A stretch of 5,892 nt of DNA from Acidobacteriota bacterium (GCA_021779695.1 JAJYAE010000282.1:1-5892); one strand, 5' to 3'; shown: positions 1-5,630, numbered from the stretch's first letter. A program made the numbers and translations. Notes: generated from the sequence alone by a model not told the origin.

Positions 1-477
1 CTGCGCGGCGGTAAAGGAGGTTGAGTTAAGTGCGACGGCATTCGGAAGGTCGGCGTCACCGACCATCTCTGCCACGAAGGTCTGTCGAACAGGAGCGTCC
101 AACGCTGCGGCGGAGCCAGACAGAAGAGCAAGCAAGTAAACATGCCAGAGTCGAACGACTCCTTCGACGGTTAGAACTCCGAGGAACAACGCAAAAAGGC
201 CCATAGCTGCCTGAGTAAACATCAGCAGCCTGCGCTGGTTCAGCCGGTCCGCGGCCGATCCCGTCCATGGCAGCAAAAGAAGCTGCGGAGCAAACTGCAG
301 GCTCGTTACCACCCCCAGCGCGGAAGCATCATGACGGGTCAACTGGGTGAGTACAAGCCAGTCCTGTGCGATGCGCTGCATCCACGTTCCGACATTGGAG
401 ACCAGAGCGCCAGCCGTCCACAAGCAGAAGTTGAAGCTCCTCAAGGAGCGGAACGTGCCGGACATCGAATTGGTCAT
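1..477 (-). CDS. MFS transporter, N-terminal 159 residues (truncated by window edge)
   Basis: This is the first 159 codons of a major facilitator superfamily exporter in the inner membrane; the rest lies beyond position 1. A short N-terminal region (about 1-16, including FRSLRSFNF) leads into TM1 (about 17-35). TM2 is about 53-72, followed by the typical cytoplasmic MFS loop motif GSAADRLNQRR (73-83; canonical GxxxDRxGRR), then hydrophobic segments at about 85-104 and 108-126. The segments NVGTWMQRIAQDWLVL (28-43) and DAPVRQTFVAEMV (127-139) resemble the EntS-like MFS_3 branch of drug and siderophore exporters. The start is fixed by an ATGA overlap with the preceding gene's stop; no good Shine-Dalgarno precedes it, so translation probably depends on coupling. 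The substrate cannot be deduced. Co-transcription with an isochorismatase-fold hydrolase and control by MarR suggest export of a toxic or signalling small molecule. Confidence 0.93.
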   Translation of the reverse strand, partial: MTNSMSGTFRSLRSFNFCLWTAGALVSNVGTWMQRIAQDWLVLTQLTRHDASALGVVTSLQFAPQLLLLPWTGSAADRLNQRRLLMFTQAAMGLFALFLGVLTVEGVVRLWHVYLLALLSGSAAALDAPVRQTFVAEMVGDADLPNAVALNSTSFTAAQ

Positions 478-803
478 GCGCGCGTGGACGTGTTGCCCCC
501 ATGAAACTGCCCGAAGTGACGCGCGCTGAAAATGCCGATGAGTAGCACTCCCAGGCCGAACGCGAGGACATGAAGCCAGGATCGAAGAAGAAATTCTCCA
601 ACGTGCACAACCAACAGATAAGCGATACCCGCGTTGAAGAAGCCCCAGAGGACATTCACCGTTGAAGACGAAAGGCCCTTCCCGGGAGGTGTTGCGAAGG
701 GAGATTGAAAGGCGCGCCCCATCATGCCGGAGACAAAATGTGGGACGGCGTTCGCTGCAATGGCGCCTCCAAAGAAGTACGACACGAGATGAAGCCAGTT
801 CAT
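474..803 (-). CDS. Small integral membrane protein (109 aa), unknown function
   Basis: This hydrophobic protein has about three predicted membrane segments: residues 4-20 (HLVSYFFGGAIAANA), 49-68 and 76-92. A polar loop between the first two is rich in Gly, Pro and Ser (VSGMMGRAFQSPF, then PPGKGLSSSTVN). It ends in a His-rich tail (SARHFGQFHGG, 93-103). I recall similar hypothetical proteins with this loop in acidobacteria and proteobacteria, but know of no assigned function. The ATG at 803 is chosen over an open frame extending to 1079 because it has a strong Shine-Dalgarno (AAGGAG, 813-818 on the other strand, 9-nt spacing) and overlaps the upstream stop as ATGA. Its own stop overlaps the exporter's start the same way. 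Being locked between hydrolase and exporter, it may be an accessory subunit of the transporter; that is inference. Confidence 0.85.
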   Translation of the reverse strand: MNWLHLVSYFFGGAIAANAVPHFVSGMMGRAFQSPFATPPGKGLSSSTVNVLWGFFNAGIAYLLVVHVGEFLLRSWLHVLAFGLGVLLIGIFSARHFGQFHGGNTSTRA

Positions 804-1372
804 GCTTTGTCGCTCCTTTTCATCAGCAGACTTATGATCTCCTGCGTAGACCCCGTCTCTCCAAGTCGAGGGAAGATGTTCCGGATGCTGTACTCGTGCG
901 CCTCTTTGCTGACGTCGGCAATCGCGTCCAGTGCGACGGTCACATGAAATCCCTGCTCGTAGGCTTGGCGTGCTGTGGCCTCTACGCCAACCGATGTTGC
1001 CACTCCCGCTACCACGATTTGGGTGACGCCTTTGACCTTGAGCAGAGCTTCCAGGTCTGTTGTTGCGAATGCGCCCCAACTGCGCTTGGTGACGAGAATG
1101 TCACTCGGTTGCTGCCCCAACTCAGGCAGAAGCTCAGTCCACCCCTCGGGCAACGTTTGGCTGCTGCGTGAGCCCTGTTCTGTCCGTCCATGTGCCCGGC
1201 CCGCCACGTTGACCAACACAACCGGCAGACCCTTTGCTCGAAATGCATCCATCAACTCTCGACTCCGATCAACGATCTCCGAGAGAGGAGGTATAGAGGG
1301 ATGAACGGCTGTACCTTGCTGCAGGTCGATGACGACTAACGCAGTGACGGGATCAAGGGCAGTAAGCGGCAT
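800..1372 (-). CDS. Isochorismatase-family hydrolase lacking the nucleophilic Cys
   Basis: This complete 190-residue cytoplasmic protein has the isochorismatase/cysteine-hydrolase alpha/beta fold. The family hallmarks are visible: catalytic Asp16 in ALVVIDLQQG (11-20), Lys96 in VTKRSWGAF (94-102), and the GVATSVGVEATAR block (123-135), whose V124-A125 position is the usual cis-peptide before the active site. In the amidase-like members (nicotinamidase, N-carbamoylsarcosine amidase) this block carries the nucleophile Cys (T-x-x-C-V-E); here Gly129 takes its place. True isochorismatases such as EntB and PhzD also have Gly at this position and cleave a vinyl ether, so amidase chemistry is unlikely. 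The substrate is unknown, and no isochorismate synthase or siderophore genes are seen here. A GGAG ribosome site (1381-1384 on the other strand) lies 8 nt before the ATG. The stop overlaps the next start as ATGA. Confidence 0.93.
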   Translation of the reverse strand: MPLTALDPVTALVVIDLQQGTAVHPSIPPLSEIVDRSRELMDAFRAKGLPVVLVNVAGRAHGRTEQGSRSSQTLPEGWTELLPELGQQPSDILVTKRSWGAFATTDLEALLKVKGVTQIVVAGVATSVGVEATARQAYEQGFHVTVALDAIADVSKEAHEYSIRNIFPRLGETGSTQEIISLLMKRSDKA

Positions 1373-1389
1373 TGCTTGTTCTCCAAAAA

Positions 1390-1415
1390 TTGTGAGTGGA
1401 CGTCATCCAACACAA
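1390..1415. promoter_or_regulatory. Imperfect inverted repeat between MarR and hydrolase genes
   Basis: Outer arms TTGTG (1390-1394) and CACAA (1411-1415) and inner arms TGGA (1397-1400) and TCCA (1406-1409) surround CGTCA. The dyad ends about 6 nt before the hydrolase's Shine-Dalgarno in the 52-bp gap. It could be a protein-binding site for a second, internal promoter or an RNA hairpin near the ribosome site. I see no convincing -35/-10 pair, so the role is inferred from position and symmetry only. Confidence 0.35.
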
Positions 1416-1424
1416 CAGAGCGGG

Positions 1425-1877
1425 TCAATCGTCAACAAGTTTTGTCAGCAGATCGAGAGATGAGCGAAGCTTTTCCTGCTCGGAGACAGAAAACCTTTGC
1501 GAGATTCTTTTGGTGAGCCAGTCTTGCCTCGCGGCGCGACCGTCCTTGAGCCATTGGAGGCCTTTGGGGGTTAGAGACATCAAGGTTTGTCGACCGTCGT
1601 TCGGATCGGGCGTGCCACTGACCAGGCCGGCTTCCTGCAGCGGCGATATTACAGCGCTCATGGATTGCGGACGCATACCTTCGGTCCGCGCGAGGGCGGA
1701 GACCGTATCCGCGCCACTTTCTTCCAGTCGAAGAACAACGGATACCTGCGCCGGCGTCAGGTCGCCGCGTTCTCCTTGTTCGCGGAGATGCCGCTTGACC
1801 TTGCGGAATACCGTACGGACCTCAAGAGCGATTGTGGAAGCGAGCTCGGTTTCAGGGCGAGATGTTAGTCGGCTCAC
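1425..1877 (-). CDS. MarR-family transcriptional regulator
   Basis: This 150-residue DNA-binding regulator has the MarR winged-helix layout. An N-terminal dimerisation helix (about 9-34) is followed by LTPAQVSVVLRLEE (40-53) and helix TVSALARTEGM (58-68). The recognition helix RPQSMSAVISPL (69-80) leads into the wing, with the family signature DPNDGRQ (91-97) and the strand LMSLTPKG (99-106). C-terminal helices complete the dimer interface. There is no cysteine, so OhrR-type thiol sensing is excluded and a small-molecule ligand is more likely. The start is GTG; no ATG is available in frame and there is no clear Shine-Dalgarno. The AT-rich TATATAT at 1892-1898 lies so close upstream that the leader would be very short. 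It is probably an autorepressor and the repressor of the hydrolase-membrane protein-exporter genes that follow on the same strand. Confidence 0.93.
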   Translation of the reverse strand: MSRLTSRPETELASTIALEVRTVFRKVKRHLREQGERGDLTPAQVSVVLRLEESGADTVSALARTEGMRPQSMSAVISPLQEAGLVSGTPDPNDGRQTLMSLTPKGLQWLKDGRAARQDWLTKRISQRFSVSEQEKLRSSLDLLTKLVDD

Positions 1878-1892
1878 ATCACGAGCATGCCA

Positions 1893-1935
1893 TATATACA
1901 GTCTACCTGTAAAGTCTGCCTGTATATACTTACAG
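1893..1935. promoter_or_regulatory. Candidate MarR operator/promoter: clustered TACAG/CTGTA half-sites
   Basis: Four 5-bp half-sites lie just upstream of the MarR gene: TACAG (1897-1901), CTGTA (1907-1911), CTGTA (1920-1924) and TACAG (1931-1935). They form two dyads, TACAG-5 bp-CTGTA and CTGTA-6 bp-TACAG. The outer sequences TATATACAG (1893-1901) and CTGTATATA (1920-1928) are perfect 9-bp inverted repeats. A 12-bp direct repeat, AGTCTRCCTGTA with one mismatch (1900-1911 and 1913-1924), is layered on top. Dyads of 15-16 bp suit MarR dimers. The TATATA stretch could also serve as the -10 of the minus-strand promoter, giving simple repression by occlusion. Binding by this MarR is inferred from position. 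Confidence 0.7.
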
Positions 1936-2238
1936 CAAGATTGCTTCTCTGACCGCCGTCGCCGGGTTTCGTAGGCATTCAGAAACGAGGTCGGACGCTT
2001 TGGACGAAACGCTAATCGTCAGCGCAGATTCCAGCAACTACTCCGGAGCTTACGGTGAAGCTGAATTGTCGCTAGATCTCTAGTGCCAAATCGCCGATGC
2101 ACTCGTCAAGGCCTTATCGGTGCGCTGAAGTTGGCATTCGCACTGGAATCGGGTCAGCAGGCTGATTCTTTTTCAGACGCAACTCTGCTGAATCAGAAGG
2201 AGCCGGTGTCAAACCGACAACCGAATCTGCCTGACAAC
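1936..2238. other. Intergenic region without a convincing gene
   Basis: These 303 bp separate the membrane protein gene's stop from the MarR operator. Both neighbours are on the minus strand, so the stretch holds the 3' end of one unit and the upstream region of the next. Short plus-strand open frames exist (1913-2083 with no start codon, and 2083-2283 from a GTG with no ribosome site), but neither resembles a family I know. Inverted 7-mers CTGATTC (2162-2168) and GAATCAG (2190-2196) are present. It could be decayed coding sequence. Confidence 0.5.
2204..2223 (-). terminator. Weak hairpin downstream of the HxxxCxxC membrane protein gene
   Basis: Arms CGGTGTC (2204-2210) and GACAACCG (2216-2223) can pair with one bulged base around a 5-nt loop, about 15 bp after the stop of the gene at 2239. 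No T-run follows on the minus strand, so an intrinsic terminator is only possible, not clear. Confidence 0.22.
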
Positions 2239-2697
2239 TTATGCTGGAAGTTTGGGGAGCCGTTCGCGCAGCTCTTGCGGTAGGCGCGCCTGGAGAGCAC
2301 GTGCCTGCTGGCTGAGATAGACTGGCGCCGGAGTGATGATGGCCACGATGATCCACGCCAGAAGCGAGATCAACAAACCCAGAATCGCCACTCGTTCCAC
2401 GCTCACGACAAACGACATTTGATGCAGTTGCAGGCTCAGAACCACCCAGTCCCGCAGCGGCTCAATGTGGTGCAACACCACCAGGGCCAGGACAAAAGCC
2501 CCAATCGCCAGAGTCGAGGTGCCGATTAAGAGCACGTCCACCGCGCGATGAATCCGCTGGCGTCCGTGGCAGTGGTGACACTCACGTAAATGTTGCTCGT
2601 AGTCGGTACGCATTTCAGGGTGTAGCCCGGAGATGTCATACCGCCATCCTGCAAGGATGTCCCCCACTGTGGGGTCGATACAACGGATTTTCCGCAT
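2239..2697 (-). CDS. Two-TM membrane protein with N-terminal H-x3-C-x2-C (anti-sigma-like) zinc motif
   Basis: This 152-residue protein has a short cytoplasmic N-terminus with the motif H36-L-R-E-C40-H-H-C43, matching the H-x3-C-x2-C signature of zinc-containing anti-sigma (ZAS/zf-HC2) domains. It sits in a context typical of that fold (acidic-polar helix before, basic helix RQRIHRAVD after). Two membrane helices follow at about 55-75 and 103-122, separated by an amphipathic stretch. A polar, proline- and arginine-containing C-terminal tail (about 129-152) follows. ATG at 2697 is preferred to a GTG at 2727: GGGAG (3-nt gap, rather tight) and AAAGGG (12-nt gap) precede it. A TACAAT-like -10 occurs at 2745-2750 on the minus strand, but its -35 is poor. 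No sigma factor gene is adjacent, unlike typical ZAS pairs. It may be an orphan anti-sigma-like or a structural zinc protein; function is unknown. Confidence 0.8.
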   Translation of the reverse strand: MRKIRCIDPTVGDILAGWRYDISGLHPEMRTDYEQHLRECHHCHGRQRIHRAVDVLLIGTSTLAIGAFVLALVVLHHIEPLRDWVVLSLQLHQMSFVVSVERVAILGLLISLLAWIIVAIITPAPVYLSQQARALQARLPQELRERLPKLPA

Positions 2698-2793
2698 AGT
2701 CTCCCGATTCCCTTTAAGGCCAACCACCTAAAACTGTTGACCTGATTGTAACGTAATCGGCATCGAATTACCGGAAAATATTACTTCACAATA

Positions 2794-3876
2794 CTATAAG
2801 TCTATTGATTCCAACGGCTCGTTCTGAGCTGCCAATAATACCCGATTGGCCAGCAGGCCCATTCTGCCTTCCAGGGCGCGTTCGGCGCAGCTGCGAGCCA
2901 GGGCCGGCAAATTGTTGCTCTCAGAAATATGGGCCAGAATCACATAGCGCGCGCCGCCGTCATACTCGGAGGCGAGGTACTCTCCCAGGGAATCGTTGGA
3001 GAGGTGGCCGACCCTGGACAGCACGCGCTGCTTCACAATCCACGGATAGGGACCATCGCGCAGCATCTCGACATCGTGATTGGATTCGATGATCAGCAGA
3101 TCCGCGCCGCGCAGATGCATGCGGACATTGGGGGCCAGGTAGCCCAGATCGGTAGCGACGACAATTTTCATGCCCTCCGCCTGGACAACAAATCCCACTG
3201 GATCCGCGGCGTCGTGTGGAATGGTAAACGGCGTCACGTGGATGTCGCCGATATCGAACGCGATGCCCGCGCGAAAATGCTCCACGCACGGCAGGTAGGC
3301 TGGGTCGGCGGCGGCTGGAGTATCCGAGGGAATCAACTCCTCCAGATCCGGCAACTCCTCAGGTTCATGGTTGGAATGACCGTGATCGGCGTGTTGCGCG
3401 GTGATGGTTTCGGAGGAGCCGTGTTCCGCCTGGCTGAGCGTTTCCGTTGCGGCGGCGAGCGATGGAATCTCCACAGATCCATCGCTGGCAGGCAGCCCGG
3501 CAGCCGGATCGTTCTCTCCATAGACGCCGGACTTCATCGACTCGGCATACTGCTGGCGACGCAACTCCAGCCATTGGTTCAGGCTCATCGTGGTTCTGGG
3601 AGTGATCCAGGCTTTCCATGCGGCATGGGTTGCCTGCGTGGCATACACGGGGACATTCCAGCGGCGCGCCAGCACGGAAAGGCCCTGGACATGGTCCTGA
3701 TGCTCATGCGTGATCAGAACGGCATCCAACTTCTCAGGGTCTTCGCCGCTGAAGCGCATGCGCTTGACGATTTCTCTGCAACTGAATCCGGCGTCCAACA
3801 CGATGCGAGTGCGGCTGGTAGAGACAACTGTGCAATTTCCTTTGGAACCGGAGCCAAGAACTGTAACACGAACCAT
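2794..3876 (-). CDS. YycJ/WalJ-like metallo-beta-lactamase-fold hydrolase with a large insert
   Basis: This 360-residue MBL-fold metallohydrolase begins with VTVLGSGSKGNC (4-15), the usual start of YycJ/WalJ proteins. Metal ligands are visible: H57-x-H59-x-D61-H62 (THEHQDH), H221 (IPHDAADPVGF), D243 (VVATDLGY) and H316 (LAHISESNN). ESNHD (264-268) and GHLSN (290-294) are typical of this branch. YycJ homologues are implicated in DNA processing (5'-exonuclease activity), so a nuclease role is the best guess from family knowledge. Relatives are about 260 residues; the excess lies at about 92-196 (DNA 3289-3603), a low-complexity, acidic and partly His-rich insert between core strands. The start at 3876 is set by the family N-terminus: the frame runs to 4008, but those extra residues look noncoding. 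No Shine-Dalgarno precedes the ATG, so it may be leaderless. Confidence 0.93.
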   Translation of the reverse strand: MVRVTVLGSGSKGNCTVVSTSRTRIVLDAGFSCREIVKRMRFSGEDPEKLDAVLITHEHQDHVQGLSVLARRWNVPVYATQATHAAWKAWITPRTTMSLNQWLELRRQQYAESMKSGVYGENDPAAGLPASDGSVEIPSLAAATETLSQAEHGSSETITAQHADHGHSNHEPEELPDLEELIPSDTPAAADPAYLPCVEHFRAGIAFDIGDIHVTPFTIPHDAADPVGFVVQAEGMKIVVATDLGYLAPNVRMHLRGADLLIIESNHDVEMLRDGPYPWIVKQRVLSRVGHLSNDSLGEYLASEYDGGARYVILAHISESNNLPALARSCAERALEGRMGLLANRVLLAAQNEPLESIDL

Positions 3877-3884
3877 GGTAAAAG

Positions 3885-3890
3885 AGTATC
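3885..3890 (-). promoter_or_regulatory. Possible -10 element for a leaderless hydrolase transcript
   Basis: The minus strand reads GATACT here, ending 8 nt before the ATG at 3876. That distance would put the transcription start at or next to the start codon, which fits the absence of a ribosome binding site. No good -35 is seen 16-18 bp upstream. Suggestive only. Confidence 0.3.
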
Positions 3891-3935
3891 GCGTTTCAGG
3901 GTCGAATCGAGGGCGAATTCCGGGGGGATTTGTCG

Positions 3936-3948
3936 GCTGGCGGCCAGC
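3936..3948. promoter_or_regulatory. Perfect 6-bp inverted repeat in the divergent intergenic region
   Basis: GCTGGC and GCCAGC flank a single central G, lying between the two divergent genes (hydrolase start 3876, secreted protein start 4041). It could be a shared operator or a small hairpin in a leader. No regulator is implicated. In GC-rich DNA such a dyad can arise by chance. Confidence 0.3.
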
Positions 3949-4025
3949 GAAATGGCTCCTGATGGAACAGATAGAATTCAGTGGTGCTTGCGGTTGCAAG
4001 TTGCACAATATCTCTGAACTGGAAA

Positions 4026-4031
4026 GGGGAG
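4026..4031 (+). promoter_or_regulatory. Ribosome binding site of the secreted protein gene
   Basis: GGGGAG lies 9 nt before the ATG at 4041. It decides this start over the frame's earlier start at 3981, and the chosen start places the basic n-region of the signal peptide directly at the N-terminus. Confidence 0.7.
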
Positions 4032-4040
4032 TTGGCCCAA

Positions 4041-4718
4041 ATGCGGATGCGTCTTAAGACTTTGTCTGGTTTGTCCATGCTGTTGATGGTCAGTTTTCTG
4101 TTGGCGCTGCAACCTCCAAGCGCCCGCGCGCAGAAACGTGTCAGCGATAAGGACATGGAGCGCATGATGAAGAACCTGCGCTACGACACTAAGAATTTTC
4201 GGCCCGTGTTTGACCATGCGCTGGGCAAGAGCACAATCCGCAAAACCAGCCAGGCGAAGGACGCCAAGAACCTGGTAGCGACGTTTCAGAACCAGGTCGA
4301 CGCCATGCTGGCCGCGTTCAAGAAAAATCGCAATGATGGGACGGGCGTTGCCGACGCGGTGAATACCGCGGGGCAGGTCGATTCCCTGCTGCATTCCGTG
4401 AGCCTGGGACCGGATGTGACTTCGCAATGGCAGAAGATTCAAGCAAAACTTCACCTAATTGCCGTAAGTTACGGAATACAAGAAAACTACCGAGATGGCC
4501 GTGCGAATGAAATGGCAGCAGGCGAAACCGCAACATGCCTGCAATCTGCGGGCGCGGTGAAGGCGAACCAGATGGTGAATGAATGCCTGCAGGTCTCGCC
4601 CGCAACGCATCCGCCATGCAATGCACAGAATGCCTGCTCGTTGATCATCAGCGAAATTCGCAGAGGCTGTTCGATGCTGGGCCAGGGTGCGCCAGGATTT
4701 TGCGCCGACTACCGATAG
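4041..4718 (+). CDS. Secreted protein: helical domain plus six-cysteine C-terminal domain
   Basis: This 225-residue protein has a Sec signal peptide: basic MRMRLK, hydrophobic core about 8-23, and a likely signal peptidase I cut after A28-R29-A30 before Q31. The mature N-terminal part (about 35-146) looks all-helical, with the pattern NFRPVFDHAL...F...F...QVDSLL...QWQKIQAKLHLIAVSYGI. I recall this spacing from a widespread group of acidobacterial exported proteins of unknown function. A short linker (about 147-162) leads to a C-terminal domain with six cysteines (166, 182, 193, 199, 210, 221), which could form three disulfides in the periplasm or outside the cell. No lipobox, LPxTG or transmembrane anchor is seen. 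The gene is divergent from the MBL hydrolase (164-bp gap) and convergent with the dehydrogenase, so it is probably monocistronic. No biochemical function can be assigned. Confidence 0.88.
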   Translation: MRMRLKTLSGLSMLLMVSFLLALQPPSARAQKRVSDKDMERMMKNLRYDTKNFRPVFDHALGKSTIRKTSQAKDAKNLVATFQNQVDAMLAAFKKNRNDGTGVADAVNTAGQVDSLLHSVSLGPDVTSQWQKIQAKLHLIAVSYGIQENYRDGRANEMAAGETATCLQSAGAVKANQMVNECLQVSPATHPPCNAQNACSLIISEIRRGCSMLGQGAPGFCADYR

Positions 4719-4749
4719 AGTGAGGTTGGCCGCGGACCTGCCAGGAAGA

Positions 4750-4763
4750 CTGCGGGCTCGCAG
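4750..4763. terminator. Short hairpin between convergent genes
   Basis: CTGCG (4750-4754) and CGCAG (4759-4763) pair around a GGCT loop in the 51-bp gap between the convergent secreted-protein and dehydrogenase genes. It could act on transcripts from both sides, but the stem is short and there is no proper T-run on either side, so efficiency is doubtful. Confidence 0.3.
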
Positions 4764-4769
4764 CCGATT

Positions 4770-5630
4770 TCAGTATTGATAGAAGCCGCGGCCGGACTTG
4801 CGGCCAAGCCAGCCTGCATCAACCATCCGAACCAGCAGCGGACATGGGCGGTATTTCGGATCGCCGAAGCCGTCCTGCAGTACGCGCATGATATCCAGGC
4901 AAACATCCAGGCCGATAAAGTCTGCCAGCGTCAGCGGTCCCATCGGATGCGCCATACCGAGCTTAAACACTTCATCCACTGCCTCCGGCGTAGCGACGCC
5001 TTCCATCACGGCGTACATGGCCTCATTCAGCAGCGGCATCAGTACGCGGTTTGAGACAAATCCAGGCGCATCATTCACCTCGACCGGCGTTTTCTCCAGC
5101 TTCACCGCCAGGTCGCGGACCTGATCGTAGGTCTCCTGACTTGTCACCATGCCGCGAATCACTTCGACCAGCTTCATGATCGGAACGGGATTGAAAAAGT
5201 GCATACCGATGACGCGATCGGGGCGGCTGGTGACATTGGCCAGCTTCGTCACCGAAATAGAAGAAGTATTCGAAGCCAGGATGACCTCTTTGCGAGTGAT
5301 TCGATCCAGGTCGGCGAAGATGGCCTTCTTGATGTCAAATTTTTCCGTCGCCGCTTCGATCACAAAATCGCAGTCCGCCAGCCGCTCGCGATCGAGCACG
5401 CCAGTCACGCGAGCCAGAGATGCCTGGGCATCGTCGGTCGAGATCTTCCCTTTGGCGGCCTCGCGTTCCAGATTCTTCCGTAGTGTTTCCAAACCGCGAT
5501 CGAGAAACCGCTGCTCCACTTCACACAACACAACGTGGTAACCGCTGCGCGCTAACACATGCGCAATCCCATTTCCCATGGTTCCGGCGCCGATCACGCC
5601 CACTTTTCGAATTTCATTCACAGCTTGCAT
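4770..5630 (-). CDS. hbd: 3-hydroxybutyryl-CoA (3-hydroxyacyl-CoA) dehydrogenase
   Basis: This complete 286-residue single-function enzyme interconverts 3-hydroxyacyl-CoA and 3-ketoacyl-CoA with NAD(H), in beta-oxidation or butyryl-CoA/polyhydroxybutyrate metabolism. The N-terminal Rossmann domain opens with KVGVIGAGTMGNGIA (GxGxxG at 14-19), and E37 at the end of beta-2 suggests NAD rather than NADP. The catalytic set of the family is intact: S123 in SNTSS (120-124), H144 in GMHFFNP (142-148), E156 in LVEVI, and N194 in PGFVSNR (189-195). The C-terminal dimerisation domain follows, with GPLTLADFIGLD and the final GRKSGRGFYQY. Length matches Hbd/PaaH. ATG at 5630 is chosen because the Rossmann strand begins within ten residues; a TTG at 5693 would add an unlikely extension. 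The leader has GAGGAG too far away (about 35 nt) and eight G's touching the start codon. No pathway partners are adjacent. Confidence 0.96.
   Translation of the reverse strand: MQAVNEIRKVGVIGAGTMGNGIAHVLARSGYHVVLCEVEQRFLDRGLETLRKNLEREAAKGKISTDDAQASLARVTGVLDRERLADCDFVIEAATEKFDIKKAIFADLDRITRKEVILASNTSSISVTKLANVTSRPDRVIGMHFFNPVPIMKLVEVIRGMVTSQETYDQVRDLAVKLEKTPVEVNDAPGFVSNRVLMPLLNEAMYAVMEGVATPEAVDEVFKLGMAHPMGPLTLADFIGLDVCLDIMRVLQDGFGDPKYRPCPLLVRMVDAGWLGRKSGRGFYQY

Noticed and set aside
474..1079. A longer 201-codon reading of the small membrane protein frame
   Set aside because: The first 92 codons lie inside the hydrolase gene in another frame and look like shadow sequence; ATG at 803 has a strong ribosome site and the ATGA overlap.
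1913..2083. Open plus-strand frame with protein-like composition in its second half (Asp/Ser/Glu-rich)
   Set aside because: No ATG, GTG or TTG start, it overlaps the marR operator, and it has no known motif; probably chance.
2155..2196. CAGCAG/CTGCTG and CTGATTC/GAATCAG inverted repeats
   Set aside because: The two pairs cross rather than nest, loops are long, and no T-run or neighbouring gene end fits a terminator.
2083..2283. Plus-strand 66-codon frame from GTG
   Set aside because: No ribosome site, no recognisable family, and its 3' end overlaps the HxxxCxxC protein gene on the other strand. It could be a gene remnant, but nothing supports that.
3982..3998. Sigma-54-like TGG...TTGC sequence and three TTGC repeats upstream of the secreted protein gene
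   Set aside because: Spacing is one base too long for a -24/-12 promoter and TTGC repeats are too short to be meaningful.
2929..4017. Long plus-strand open frame (362 codons) opposite the MBL hydrolase
   Set aside because: It is antisense to a gene with unmistakable MBL motifs; its composition is what the complementary frame of a GC-rich gene gives, and no family features are visible.
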